A DNA stretch of 35,456 nucleotides. Source: Desulfovibrio sp. OH1186_COT-070 (GTDB taxonomy: Bacteria; Desulfobacterota; Desulfovibrionia; Desulfovibrionales; Desulfovibrionaceae). Positions within the stretch are counted from its first letter, which is position 1. Every line of letters begins with the position of its first letter. The translations under genes were made by a program, and so were the position numbers. The notes beneath the pieces were generated by a model. It worked only from the letters and a program-made list of their open reading frames with translations. It ran no database searches and was not told where the DNA came from. Positions 17,843 through 25,986 of the stretch are shown here, one piece after another. Where the stretch lies: the NCBI RefSeq assembly GCF_003860215.1, contig NZ_RQYH01000023.1:1-35456 (forward strand), read 5' to 3'.

Positions 17843-17847
17843 TGTGC

Positions 17848-17859
17848 TTGTGAACACAA
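17848..17859. promoter_or_regulatory. Palindrome overlapping toxin start, possible antitoxin operator
   Basis: TTGTG-AA-CACAA is an inverted repeat with five-base arms. It lies just downstream of the -10 element and covers the start codon. This is a position where an autoregulating antitoxin could block transcription. No binding evidence is available from sequence. Confidence 0.35.
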
Positions 17860-18152
17860 TCCTCCAGTCCGAATTGTTCGTTAGTTGGCTGGCACGCCTG
17901 GAAGACATGCAGGCCAAGTTCCGTATCTTGGCAAGGATTCGTCGTGCTGAGTTGGGAAACTTCGGCGACTGCAAGTCTGTCGGAGGTGGCGTTTCCGAAA
18001 TGCGTGTGCATACGGGGAAGGGGTATCGTATGTACTTTATGCAGGATGGGGATCGCGTGTATATTCTTCTGGCCGGTGGTGACAAATCCAGCCAGCAAAA
18101 AGACATTGAGGTTGCCATTGCCTTGGCAAAAGAAAGGAAGGCGCTCCTGTGA
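17850..18152 (+). CDS. RelE/HigB-superfamily addiction module toxin
   Basis: This 100-residue protein matches the small HigB/RelE-like killer proteins that cleave mRNA. It shows the early FVSWLARLEDMQAKFRILARIRR helix pair, then GDCKSVGGGVSEMRVHTGKGYRMYF and the strand VYILLAGGDKSSQQKDI. The run of basic residues with GYR-Y is what remains of the active-site region in this subgroup. GTG 17850 is chosen over the upstream TTG 17832 because the family starts a few residues before the first helix and the -10 element covers the upstream alternative. The antitoxin gene overlaps its stop by four bases. The toxin-first order is typical of higBA. Confidence 0.82.
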   Translation: MNTILQSELFVSWLARLEDMQAKFRILARIRRAELGNFGDCKSVGGGVSEMRVHTGKGYRMYFMQDGDRVYILLAGGDKSSQQKDIEVAIALAKERKALL

Positions 18153-18442
18153 AATTCACCAAATTTGATATTGCGGATTACCTGGACAATGAAGATGCCA
18201 TAGCGGCCTATTTTTCTGCTGTTATGGAGGAGAGCGACCCTGACCTGCTGGTTGCGGCTCTGGGTGATATTGCTCGCGCCAGGGGGATGGCAAAACTGGC
18301 GGAGGATGCGGGTTTGAACAGGGAAAGCCTCTACAAGGCTCTGCGTCCCGGCGCCAAGCCCCGCTTTGACACTGTGTTCCGCATCATGAAAGCCCTGAAT
18401 ATCAAGATGCAGGCCTCTGCTTTCGCCAGTGGCGCTCAATAA
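18149..18442 (+). CDS. HigA-like antitoxin with Xre-type helix-turn-helix
   Basis: This 97-residue protein opens MKFTKFDIADYLDNEDAIAAYF, typical of the addiction-module antidote family paired with HigB-like toxins. The centre carries a helix-turn-helix (MAKLAEDAGLNRESLYKALRPG, about residues 50-71), followed by FDTVFRIMKALNIKM. It should bind and neutralise the preceding toxin and repress their shared promoter. The start is GTG 18149, overlapping the toxin stop by four bases, with GGAAGG upstream. Confidence 0.85.
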   Translation: MKFTKFDIADYLDNEDAIAAYFSAVMEESDPDLLVAALGDIARARGMAKLAEDAGLNRESLYKALRPGAKPRFDTVFRIMKALNIKMQASAFASGAQ

Positions 18443-18500
18443 GTTCTCTGCCACCATTTTTGCCTTGCATTGACCTGTGCAGCACGGGTAGGTTGCGACT

Positions 18501-19364
18501 ATGCGCCTGTTGCTTGTCTGTTTTTTGTTGGTGTCTGCTTCTGCCCTTGCCCGGGACCTTGAGGGAGGAGGGGGGCTGGGTGTCGAACCTGCTGCCACCC
18601 GTCTGGATCTGTATTGTCTACGCCTTTCCTATCCCTCCGTGACAGGACTCGTGGAAGATGCGCAAGGGCAGTGGCTGCTTCTGGAGAACGGCCAACGGGT
18701 ACTCTACGCGCGGGCGTGGGACGCTCCTGCGCCTGCGGGGCCGGAAGCTGCCTGGGTGGTGGATGTGCGCACCAGCATGGCCGATATCTATCCGTTGGAG
18801 CCCGAACGCCCGGACACTCCGTTGGGATTTTCTCCGGGGAGGCGGCGCTCCCACGACCTTTTGCAGGCTTTGTACGGTCACAGTCCCGCTACAGTAGGGG
18901 AAGGGCTGGAACAGGCATTCCTGTTGGGGCGTCCTGTGCATTTGAGCCGACAGGCGGCACAGGCCATGCGCAGGGCTGATGCCTCCCTGCGGGAAATGAT
19001 CGCCCTTCAGCCGGAGCTTGTGCCCCTGCTTGTGATAGACGGCGGATTTACCTGGCGGCGTATCGCCGGGGAGCAGCGTCTGAGCCCGCACGCCTTTGGT
19101 ATTGCCTTTGATATCAGCCCCCACCTGGCCACCTATTGGCGTTGGAACCCGCTGCGCCCGCACCCCATGCAGAAAATCTATCCCTCAGCCATTGTGGAGG
19201 CTTTTGAACGCGAAGGCTTTATCTGGGGCGGTAAATGGCATGAATACGATCTCATGCATTTTGAATACCGCCCGGAACTTGTGTGCAAGGCCCGCACCTT
19301 GCGTGACATGCGCGCCATGACGCCACAGGCGAAAGAGGGTGTGGAGCAAAAGAGCATAAAATAA
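18501..19364 (+). CDS. Secreted M15-family D,D/L,D-peptidase
   Basis: This 287-residue exported protein has a cleavable signal peptide (LLLVCFLLVSASALA, cut near residue 18). Its C-terminal half is an M15-type zinc peptidase. SPHAFGIAFD at 195-204 supplies ligands His197 and Asp204, and DLMHFEY supplies Asp250 and the third ligand His253. M15 enzymes cut peptidoglycan cross-link or stem peptides in the periplasm. The first 150 residues, including VVDVRTSMADIYPL, are not recognised and may be a family-specific N-domain. The ATG at 18501 begins right at the signal peptide. The ribosome site is weak. It stands alone between the toxin-antitoxin pair and the sigma-54 activator. Confidence 0.82.
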   Translation: MRLLLVCFLLVSASALARDLEGGGGLGVEPAATRLDLYCLRLSYPSVTGLVEDAQGQWLLLENGQRVLYARAWDAPAPAGPEAAWVVDVRTSMADIYPLEPERPDTPLGFSPGRRRSHDLLQALYGHSPATVGEGLEQAFLLGRPVHLSRQAAQAMRRADASLREMIALQPELVPLLVIDGGFTWRRIAGEQRLSPHAFGIAFDISPHLATYWRWNPLRPHPMQKIYPSAIVEAFEREGFIWGGKWHEYDLMHFEYRPELVCKARTLRDMRAMTPQAKEGVEQKSIK

Positions 19365-19554
19365 AAACTTTGCTATATTCGGAAAAGGGAGCAGCGTGTT
19401 TTTGGGAGGGCTGGTTTTTGCCACTTCTCGAGTATCCATTTTTTCTGTGCTCTGTTTGTTCGGTAAACTGTGCTGCTTCTGCTGTACATCAGTGATCTTG
19501 TGCGAATTCAGCGCATAGGGGCCGCAATATTCTGTGCCAAACAGCGGGGTAGAT

Positions 19555-20970
19555 ATGTCAAAGGAGTGGAGCAATTCCGAACGGCTTTATCAGGATACGC
19601 TGGACGCTCTTCCTGAAGGTGTCCTGTATTGTGATGCCGAATTTATTGTTCGCAAGATCAACAAATGTTATGCATCTTTGCTGGGGGGTGACGTCAAAAG
19701 TATTTTGGGCCGCCCCCTGCCGGACTTGAATCCTCTGACACGAGCCCCGCGAGTCATCAAAAGCGGCCGACAGGAACTGGGAGATCTTTGTACATTGCCG
19801 CTTTTTGGTGACACTTACAAGTTTGTGGTTAACAGAATCCCGGTACGCGATGACTATGGAACAGTTATCGGAATGGTGTCACATATTCTGTTTACAGATC
19901 CTGAAGAACTGCGTGAGCTGAACCGTAAAATAGATTTTTTGGCCAAAAAGAGGAACAGCTATAACCGCAGTTTGAGGCCAGAGCACAAGGCATACTACGA
20001 TGTTGAAAGCATTATTGGTGACAGTGTCCCCATCCGCGAGGTGAAAAAACTTATCCTGAATTATGCCAATGATGTTCATCCTGTGCTGATTCTGGGAAAG
20101 ACCGGTACAGGCAAGGAATTGGCGGCCCACGCTCTGCATGCGCGCAGTGGTCGGGCAGATGGTCCTTTTATCAGCATCAACTGCGCGGCCATTCCCAAGG
20201 AGCTTTTTGAAGCTGAACTTTTTGGATATGCCCCGGGAGCGTTCTCGGATGCGCGCAAAGAAGGAAAAGTCGGTCAGATGGAACTGGCCAATGCAGGTAC
20301 GCTTTTTCTGGATGAAATAGGGGATATTCCACTACATGCCCAAGTCAAACTGCTGCGCGTGCTGGAAGAAAAGCGTATCGTCAGGCTGGGCGACATTTCG
20401 GGCAGGGCAGTGGATTTTCGCCTGATTACAGCCACCAATCGTGACCTCCAGGAAATGATAGCCCAGGGGGCCTTCCGTGAGGATCTGTACTACCGCATCA
20501 GCACCCTGGCGATTCGCCTGCCTCCTCTGTGCGCCCGTACCGAGGATATCCTGCCCCTTGCCAGACACATTCTTTCAAAGATCGGCTGCACTGCATCGGA
20601 TTTTACGGAACAAGCTGTAAAAACTCTGGAAGCGTATGCCTGGCCGGGCAACGTGCGGCAGTTGTTCAACGCGCTAGTACATGCTGCTCTGCATCAGAGC
20701 GGCGATTGTATCGATGTGGGAGATCTGCCTTCCGATATCAGGGGGGGCGGCCAGACCTCGGAGCGTCCCCTTTTTTCGCAGCAACGCAATCAAAGTCTTG
20801 CCGCATGGCTTGGCAGCCAAGAGGCCTGTTTTTTGGCAACTGCCCTGAGGGAGAACATGGGCAATATCACGTCGACAGCCCGGCAGTTGGGCATCTCGCG
20901 TGTCACTTTGTACACCAAGCTGAAAAAATACAGAATAACGTGGCAGGGCACCAAAGAAAATGTGACCTGA
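19555..20970 (+). CDS. Sigma-54-dependent activator with PAS sensor and Fis-type HTH
   Basis: This 471-residue enhancer-binding protein has a PAS-like sensor (about 10-115, LDALPEGVLYCDAEFIVRKIN), an AAA+ domain and a C-terminal Fis-type helix-turn-helix (ENMGNITSTARQLGISRVTL). The AAA+ domain shows Walker A GKTGTGKE at 181-188, Walker B LFLDEIGD, and the FREDLYYRI segment with the arginine finger region. The sigma-54 contact loop reads GAFSDA (228-233) where nearly all family members have GAFTGA. It presumably senses a small ligand and activates the sigma-54 promoter 139 bases downstream of its own stop. ATG 19555 is preceded by GGGGT. A GTG at 19534 would add seven residues. Confidence 0.93.
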   Translation: MSKEWSNSERLYQDTLDALPEGVLYCDAEFIVRKINKCYASLLGGDVKSILGRPLPDLNPLTRAPRVIKSGRQELGDLCTLPLFGDTYKFVVNRIPVRDDYGTVIGMVSHILFTDPEELRELNRKIDFLAKKRNSYNRSLRPEHKAYYDVESIIGDSVPIREVKKLILNYANDVHPVLILGKTGTGKELAAHALHARSGRADGPFISINCAAIPKELFEAELFGYAPGAFSDARKEGKVGQMELANAGTLFLDEIGDIPLHAQVKLLRVLEEKRIVRLGDISGRAVDFRLITATNRDLQEMIAQGAFREDLYYRISTLAIRLPPLCARTEDILPLARHILSKIGCTASDFTEQAVKTLEAYAWPGNVRQLFNALVHAALHQSGDCIDVGDLPSDIRGGGQTSERPLFSQQRNQSLAAWLGSQEACFLATALRENMGNITSTARQLGISRVTLYTKLKKYRITWQGTKENVT

Positions 20971-20971
20971 C

Positions 20972-21004
20972 TGTAAGGTTTTTGTTACACTTGATATGAA
21001 CAAA
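20972..21004. promoter_or_regulatory. Inverted repeats upstream of the sigma-54 promoter, possible activator sites
   Basis: TGTAA (20972-20976) and TTACA (20985-20989) form a repeat with an eight-base gap. The overlapping TTTGTT (20981-20986) and AACAAA (20999-21004) form another. They lie about 120-150 bases before the predicted start, which is where sigma-54 enhancers usually sit. They could instead be a weak terminator for the activator gene. Confidence 0.35.
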
Positions 21005-21108
21005 TGATAAGATTTCTTTGCGTTATGTTTTATGGCCGTGAGGGGTGTCCTTTTGTGGAGATGAATTATTTCAATGTAATATAGATAAATATTTTGAGAG
21101 GGATCTCC

Positions 21109-21124
21109 AGGCATGCTCCTTGCT
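21109..21124 (+). promoter_or_regulatory. Sigma-54 promoter of the lyase-TRAP operon
   Basis: AGGCATG-CTCC-TTGCT matches the consensus TGGCACG-N4-TTGCW. GG is at 21110-21111 and GC at 21122-21123 with exactly ten bases between. Transcription should start about 21135, giving a 55-base leader. The sigma-54 activator gene lies directly upstream. Confidence 0.85.
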
Positions 21125-21189
21125 GTCAGTGACGGTAGACGGTTTTTGAGAAATCGTGTTCTGTCCCCTTCCAGCATAAGGAGAAAACC

Positions 21190-22902
21190 ATGCAAGCTGC
21201 CAACGGAGGCGAAGCCGCTGCCCGTGCCTTGATTGATCTGGGCGTGGAATTTGTATTTACCCTCACCGGCGGACATCTCAACCACATCCACCAAATTCTC
21301 GAAAAGAGCCCGGTTCGCCTCGTGGATACGCGACACGAGCAAGCGGCTACGTTCATGGCTGACGCCTATGCCCGCATGACGGGCAAGCCCGGTGTCGCCA
21401 TGCTCACGGCCGGGCCTGGATTCACCAACTGTATCTCACCTCTGCAACAGGCTGCTACCAACTGCACGCCCCTACTGGTCATTGCAGGGGCATCGGGGAT
21501 GGATTACCGGGATAAAATGGACCTTCAGGATGCGCCCCAAGCCGCCATTGCCGCTCCCATTGTCAAAGCTGCCTACGTCTGCACCCAGACAGAGCGTGTC
21601 GCCGAATATGTGGAAACAGCCTTTCGTATGACTTTGGCTGGACGTCCTGGACCGGTTTTTCTGGAATTGCCCTGTGATGTGCTGGGGAGGGCCATGCCCG
21701 GCGGGCACTGCGCATGGCACAAGACGATCCTGGATTCACGGCCTGTAGATGTGCATGGAGTAGAGAAAACGATTGCTCTTCTTCGCGAGGCAGAGAGGCC
21801 CATTCTCATTGCAGGCAGCGGGGCTGGATATGCCAGAGCCGGCAAGGAATTGCAGGAGTTTGTGGAAAAAAGTGGCGTTCCCGCATTTACCTGCAATATG
21901 GGGCGCGGTTTGATTTCGGACTTGCATCCTCTCTGTTTTGGCCTGGCTGGACCGCATCGTCCCCTGACGGCCAAAAAAGCCTTTGCAGAAACAGACTTGG
22001 CCCTGATTCTGGGAAACCGCATCAGCCTCAATCATTTTTTCGGGTCCGCATACAACAGAAATGCCAAACTGGTTCAGGTGGATATCGCCGGTGAAGAGCC
22101 GGGGCGCAACAGGGCTATCAATGTGCCTGTGATCAGTGATGTGCGCGCTTTTCTGGATCTGCTCAACAGTCGTTTGGATGCCCTTGGGCTTTCTGGTGGG
22201 GGAGCAGGTGGTTTAACCCATCGCTATACCGCTTGGGTAGAAAATCTGCGTGCGGAAAAAGCACGTTGCGCCGCAGAAATGTTGCCTGCCATGACCAGCC
22301 CAAGCCTGCCCATTCATCCCCAGCGCCTGGTCTACGAGATAGACCAGTTCATGGACCGCGATGATGATGTGGTGCTGGGTGATGGTGGCGATGCCCTGAC
22401 TTGGGTGCATGTGGGCCGTACGGTGCGTACTCCGTACAGGCTTCTGGATCATGGCCAGTACTGGTGCATAGGCGGTGGTATTGCAGATGCAATTGCGGCT
22501 CGCCTGGTTTATCCGGACAGTCGGGTCATGCTGGTGACCGGTGACGGCTCTTTTGGTTTCAACTTCATGGAGGTGACAACGGCTCTGCGCAAGGGGCTGT
22601 CCTTGGTTGTGGTAGTTGCCAATGACCAAAGCTGGGGCATGATCCGGCACAGCCAGCAACTGCGCTTGGGCTACTCTCTGGACTCTGTAAGCTGGCTCGG
22701 ATTTACGCCTTATCACAAGATGGTGGAAGCCGCCGGAGGCAAGGGCTTCCATGTAGAGCGCCCACAGGATATCCGCGCGGCCCTGGAGGCGGCTTTTGAG
22801 AGCCGTACAGTGGCTTGCGTCAATGTCATGATTGATTCCGAAGTCGTAAGCCCCGCCAGCATCGCCTTGGGGCAGTTGGGAGCCTACAAGATAACAGACT
22901 GA
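21190..22902 (+). CDS. Thiamine-diphosphate-dependent lyase, acetolactate synthase-like
   Basis: This 570-residue enzyme has the three-domain fold of the acetolactate synthase superfamily. The N-terminal pyrimidine domain carries the cofactor-activating Glu50 in VDTRHEQAATF and the AGPGFTN motif. A central domain follows. The C-terminal diphosphate domain carries GDG at 451-453 and ND at 478-479 followed by QSWGM. The VDTRHE context, FTLTGGH and the YHKMVEAAGGKG stretch recall vertebrate ILVBL (2-hydroxyacyl-CoA lyase 2) more than biosynthetic IlvB, judged from remembered sequences. No small regulatory subunit gene is present. AAGGAG lies seven bases before the ATG. It precedes a TRAP importer, so I infer it cleaves or condenses a 2-oxo or 2-hydroxy compound derived from the imported solute. 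The substrate is unknown. Confidence 0.85.
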   Translation: MQAANGGEAAARALIDLGVEFVFTLTGGHLNHIHQILEKSPVRLVDTRHEQAATFMADAYARMTGKPGVAMLTAGPGFTNCISPLQQAATNCTPLLVIAGASGMDYRDKMDLQDAPQAAIAAPIVKAAYVCTQTERVAEYVETAFRMTLAGRPGPVFLELPCDVLGRAMPGGHCAWHKTILDSRPVDVHGVEKTIALLREAERPILIAGSGAGYARAGKELQEFVEKSGVPAFTCNMGRGLISDLHPLCFGLAGPHRPLTAKKAFAETDLALILGNRISLNHFFGSAYNRNAKLVQVDIAGEEPGRNRAINVPVISDVRAFLDLLNSRLDALGLSGGGAGGLTHRYTAWVENLRAEKARCAAEMLPAMTSPSLPIHPQRLVYEIDQFMDRDDDVVLGDGGDALTWVHVGRTVRTPYRLLDHGQYWCIGGGIADAIAARLVYPDSRVMLVTGDGSFGFNFMEVTTALRKGLSLVVVVANDQSWGMIRHSQQLRLGYSLDSVSWLGFTPYHKMVEAAGGKGFHVERPQDIRAALEAAFESRTVACVNVMIDSEVVSPASIALGQLGAYKITD

Positions 22903-23035
22903 TAGTTTTTTCTGTAGTGACTTTTGCTGAGGAGGCATAGCCAAAAAAGTCTGTGGCATGGGCAACTTGGCAAAATTGACAGATGAATGGCGGGAGATGT
23001 CAATTGGTATCACGGTAAAAACAAAGGAGTCGAGC

Positions 23036-24082
23036 ATGAAACGGATTTTCGGTATCATCTCTGCCTTGTGCTTGATCGGATTGGCTGCCGCGTCTCTTTG
23101 TCCAACGGTTCAGGCCGCTCCCAAGGTGATCAAGATAGCCTTTTCCAACTTTCCCGACCATCCGCAAGGACAGGCTTTTGCTTTGTTCAAAAAAGAAATG
23201 GAGTCCCGTTCCAAGGGGGCATTCAAAGTGGAGCTCATCGACTCCGGAAAATTCGGCAATCCGGAATCTATCGTTCAAGGGCTGCAAATGGGTGTCCTTC
23301 AGATCGGGGCTGAATCAACCAGCAATTTTTCGCAGTTCAATCCCCATCTGATGCTTTTTGACATGCCGTATCTGATCCCCAGCTATGAAGCGGCAGATCT
23401 CGTTTTGGACGGTCCTGTCGGAACCCGTCTGGCCGCAGGGCTGGAAAAGAACGGTTGCCTCGGGTTGGGCTATATGGAGTTGGGCTTCCGGAACGTTTTC
23501 AGCATTCGGCCGGTGCGTTCGCTGGAGGATAACAAGGGGTTGAAGATTCGTGCTACCCCATCCAAGGCCCATATCGCCATTTTGCGCTCGTTGGGCATGA
23601 GCCCCACGCCCATGGCATGGGGCGAGGTCTATACGGCCCTGCAGCAAAAGACAATCGATGGCATTGACGTGGATCTCAACTTGGGCTGGTTCTGGCGTTT
23701 TTCGGAAATTACCCGTCATTTGACCTTGAGCCGACATTTTTACACTCCGCATCTGGTGCTCATTTCCAAGCGATTTTGGGATGCGCTTTCTCCAGATGAT
23801 CAAGAACTGATCAAAACAGTCATGAAGGAGGCAATCGTCTTTGAACGGGCCAAAAGCCGTGCCAATGAAAAAGACTTCATTGTACGCCTGAAGAGTGAGT
23901 TGGGCATGGAAATTATTGAGCTTTCTCCGCAAGAATTGCGTCGCTGGATGGATGCTGCGCATGCGGTTCCTCTGGAGTTCAGCAAGTCCGTACCAACGGA
24001 ACTGGTGCAAAGCGTAATTTCTACCATCAAGGATGCGGGGCTTTATCCTCCGGACATGCAACCCGCCGGATACAAGCAGTAA
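23036..24082 (+). CDS. dctP: TRAP transporter solute-binding protein (DctP family)
   Basis: This 348-residue periplasmic receptor of a TRAP importer has a signal peptide ending at VQAA near residue 25. The mature protein starts KVIKIAF, with SNFPDHPQGQAFALFKKEME matching the family opening. The segment GLKIRATPSKAHIAILRSLG (residues about 168-187) carries the Arg that usually binds the ligand carboxylate. PTPMAWGEVYTALQQKTIDG is the strongest family signature. The ligand is therefore likely a carboxylate or sulfonate but cannot be named. ATG 23036 has AAAGGAG upstream. An in-frame ATG at 22958 would mask the signal peptide. Confidence 0.93.
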   Translation: MKRIFGIISALCLIGLAAASLCPTVQAAPKVIKIAFSNFPDHPQGQAFALFKKEMESRSKGAFKVELIDSGKFGNPESIVQGLQMGVLQIGAESTSNFSQFNPHLMLFDMPYLIPSYEAADLVLDGPVGTRLAAGLEKNGCLGLGYMELGFRNVFSIRPVRSLEDNKGLKIRATPSKAHIAILRSLGMSPTPMAWGEVYTALQQKTIDGIDVDLNLGWFWRFSEITRHLTLSRHFYTPHLVLISKRFWDALSPDDQELIKTVMKEAIVFERAKSRANEKDFIVRLKSELGMEIIELSPQELRRWMDAAHAVPLEFSKSVPTELVQSVISTIKDAGLYPPDMQPAGYKQ

Positions 24083-24143
24083 CTCGCAAAGGGGACGATT
24101 CCGGCCATTGCGGACGGTATCGTCCCTCATGAGGACATACGCC

Positions 24144-24668
24144 ATGACAAAAATTTTTTCCAAACTGGAAGGCGCGATGTCTGTAGCCGCTCTGACGGTC
24201 ATGTTTCTCTGCATCGCCCTGCAGGTGTTCTGCCGCTATGTTCTGAACAACGCTCTGGAATGGCCGGAAGAAGTTGCCCGTTACGCTTTTATTTGTGCTG
24301 TTTTTCTGGGGGCAAGCTTGGCCGCCCAGGAAGGCAGACATCTGGAGATCAGCGTCTGCAAGCACAGCTTCGGGATACGGGCATATTATGCGCTGACCAT
24401 TATCTCCACTGCCTTTACTCTGATCTTCTGTGCCGTCATGGCCGTCTGGGGAGGGAAAATGGTCATCTTTGTGGCTGAGTCGGCGCAAGTGGCTGCCTCC
24501 ATGTCCATGCCCATGTATGTTGTCTACCTGGTGATACCGCTTGGCATGGCATGCATGTTTTTTCGCGCTGTGAATCACGTTCTGGCAGTATTGCGCAGAG
24601 TGTCTGACCATGACGCAGGACAAACCGGAAAAAGAAATGCCTTGGAAGAAATGTCCAACTCGTGGTGA
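24144..24668 (+). CDS. dctQ: TRAP transporter small membrane subunit (DctQ family)
   Basis: This 174-residue protein has four membrane helices. It contains the family segment LQVFCRYVLNNALEWPEEVARYAF (about 25-48), followed by GASLAAQEGRHLEI. It assists the large subunit in sodium-driven uptake. ATG 24144 has GAGGAC upstream. The 61-base gap after dctP holds an imperfect hairpin (GGGACGATTCCGG against the GACGGTATCGTCCC side), perhaps one that adjusts expression between receptor and membrane subunits. Confidence 0.9.
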   Translation: MTKIFSKLEGAMSVAALTVMFLCIALQVFCRYVLNNALEWPEEVARYAFICAVFLGASLAAQEGRHLEISVCKHSFGIRAYYALTIISTAFTLIFCAVMAVWGGKMVIFVAESAQVAASMSMPMYVVYLVIPLGMACMFFRAVNHVLAVLRRVSDHDAGQTGKRNALEEMSNSW

Positions 24669-24702
24669 TATTTTCTGGTTTTCGCATTGTTGAGAGGTTT
24701 GT

Positions 24703-25977
24703 ATGGAACTCCCCATTATCTTGACGGCTGTGACGATTGCTGTGCTGTTGATTTTGAGTGTTCCGATCTGCGCTGCCCTGGGGCTCGGTGTCATGGTGGG
24801 CATGGTCGCGGGTGATCTGCCCCCGGAATTCATGATGCAGAAAGTTTTTTCTTCTCTGGACAGTTTTCCTCTGCTGGCAGTGCCTTTGTTCATTCTGGCA
24901 GGCGAGGTTATGCAGAAAGGCAGTATGGCTGACGCATTATTGCGCGTTTCCCGCTGCCTGGTGGGGCACATTTCGGGAGGGATGGCCCATGTGAGTATTT
25001 TGACCTGCATGTTTTACGGCGCGCTGTCCGGATCAAGCCCGGCTACAGTGGCTGCCGTTGGCGGCATCATGATTCCTGCCATGACGAGGGAGGGATACCC
25101 GCGGGATTTCTCCGCAGCCGTAAATACCTCTGCGGGGTGTCTGGGGGTTATGATTCCCCCCAGTGTGCCCTTGATTATTTATGGAACGACTGTTGGGGTG
25201 TCGGTAAGTGATCTGTTCATTGCGGGCATTTTGCCAGGAATTTTTGTAGGCATAGTGTTGATGGTTACGGCCTGGATTATGGTGCGGCGGCGAGGCATTG
25301 TTGTGGTTGCCCGCAAAGCTACCCGGCGTGAAACTTTTTGCGCCATCTGGGAAGCAAAGCACGCTCTTCTGGTACCAGTTATCGTGCTGGGTGGGATCTA
25401 CGGAGGCATATTCACGCCCACAGAAGCGGGAGCAGTGGCCGTTCTTTATGCCCTTATGGCGGAGGGATTATTGTTGCGTTCCCTGACATGGGGCAAGGCA
25501 TGGGAAGTACTGAAAGGCGCAGCCATAACCAATGCCACAATTTTTATCATCATGTGCGTTGCCTGTGCTCTGGGACAACTTCTGCTGATCTATAGCGTTC
25601 CCGATGCTGTGGGTGACCTTTTGTCGGGAGTGGCTCACAACAAATATCTGTTGCTCGCCGTAATCATTGTCATCATGCTTGTTGCAGGCACCTTCATGGA
25701 GGCTCTGGCCAATATTATCATTCTGGCTCCATTGATGTTTCCGGTCATCAAAAGTGCGGGTATTGATCCCACGCATTTCGGTATAGTTTTGATCACTTCG
25801 GCAGCTTTGGGATTTCTGACTCCGCCCGTAGGGGTAAACCTTTTTGTGGCCTGTGGCATCAGCAAAATGAGCATTGAGAAGCTCAGCCTGGCGGTACTGC
25901 CTTTCTTGCTGGCTATGTTGCTGGCCTTGGCCGTTCTGACGATCGCGCCGCAGATATCCTTGTTGCTTCTGGGGTGA
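24703..25977 (+). CDS. dctM: TRAP transporter large membrane subunit (DctM family)
   Basis: This 424-residue protein has about twelve helices. Family landmarks are PLLAVPLFILAGEVM, GALSGSSPATVAAVGGIMIPAM, NTSAGCLGVMIPPSVPLIIYG and GIYGGIFTPTEAGAVAVLYAL, with TPPVGVNLFVA near the C-terminus. This subunit carries the solute delivered by DctP using the sodium gradient. GAGAGG precedes the ATG at 24703. It is the last gene of the operon and ends ten bases before the large terminator. Confidence 0.95.
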   Translation: MELPIILTAVTIAVLLILSVPICAALGLGVMVGMVAGDLPPEFMMQKVFSSLDSFPLLAVPLFILAGEVMQKGSMADALLRVSRCLVGHISGGMAHVSILTCMFYGALSGSSPATVAAVGGIMIPAMTREGYPRDFSAAVNTSAGCLGVMIPPSVPLIIYGTTVGVSVSDLFIAGILPGIFVGIVLMVTAWIMVRRRGIVVVARKATRRETFCAIWEAKHALLVPVIVLGGIYGGIFTPTEAGAVAVLYALMAEGLLLRSLTWGKAWEVLKGAAITNATIFIIMCVACALGQLLLIYSVPDAVGDLLSGVAHNKYLLLAVIIVIMLVAGTFMEALANIIILAPLMFPVIKSAGIDPTHFGIVLITSAALGFLTPPVGVNLFVACGISKMSIEKLSLAVLPFLLAMLLALAVLTIAPQISLLLLG

Positions 25978-25986
25978 GAAATTCCT

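Noticed and set aside
19407..19421. Possible sigma-54 site (GG-N10-GC) upstream of the activator gene
   Set aside because: Spacing fits and TTGC is present, but the -24 half is GGGCTG rather than GGCACG. Too weak to call.
22958..23035. Upstream in-frame start for dctP
   Set aside because: It would bury the signal peptide under 26 polar residues and lacks a ribosome site, while ATG 23036 has AAAGGAG.
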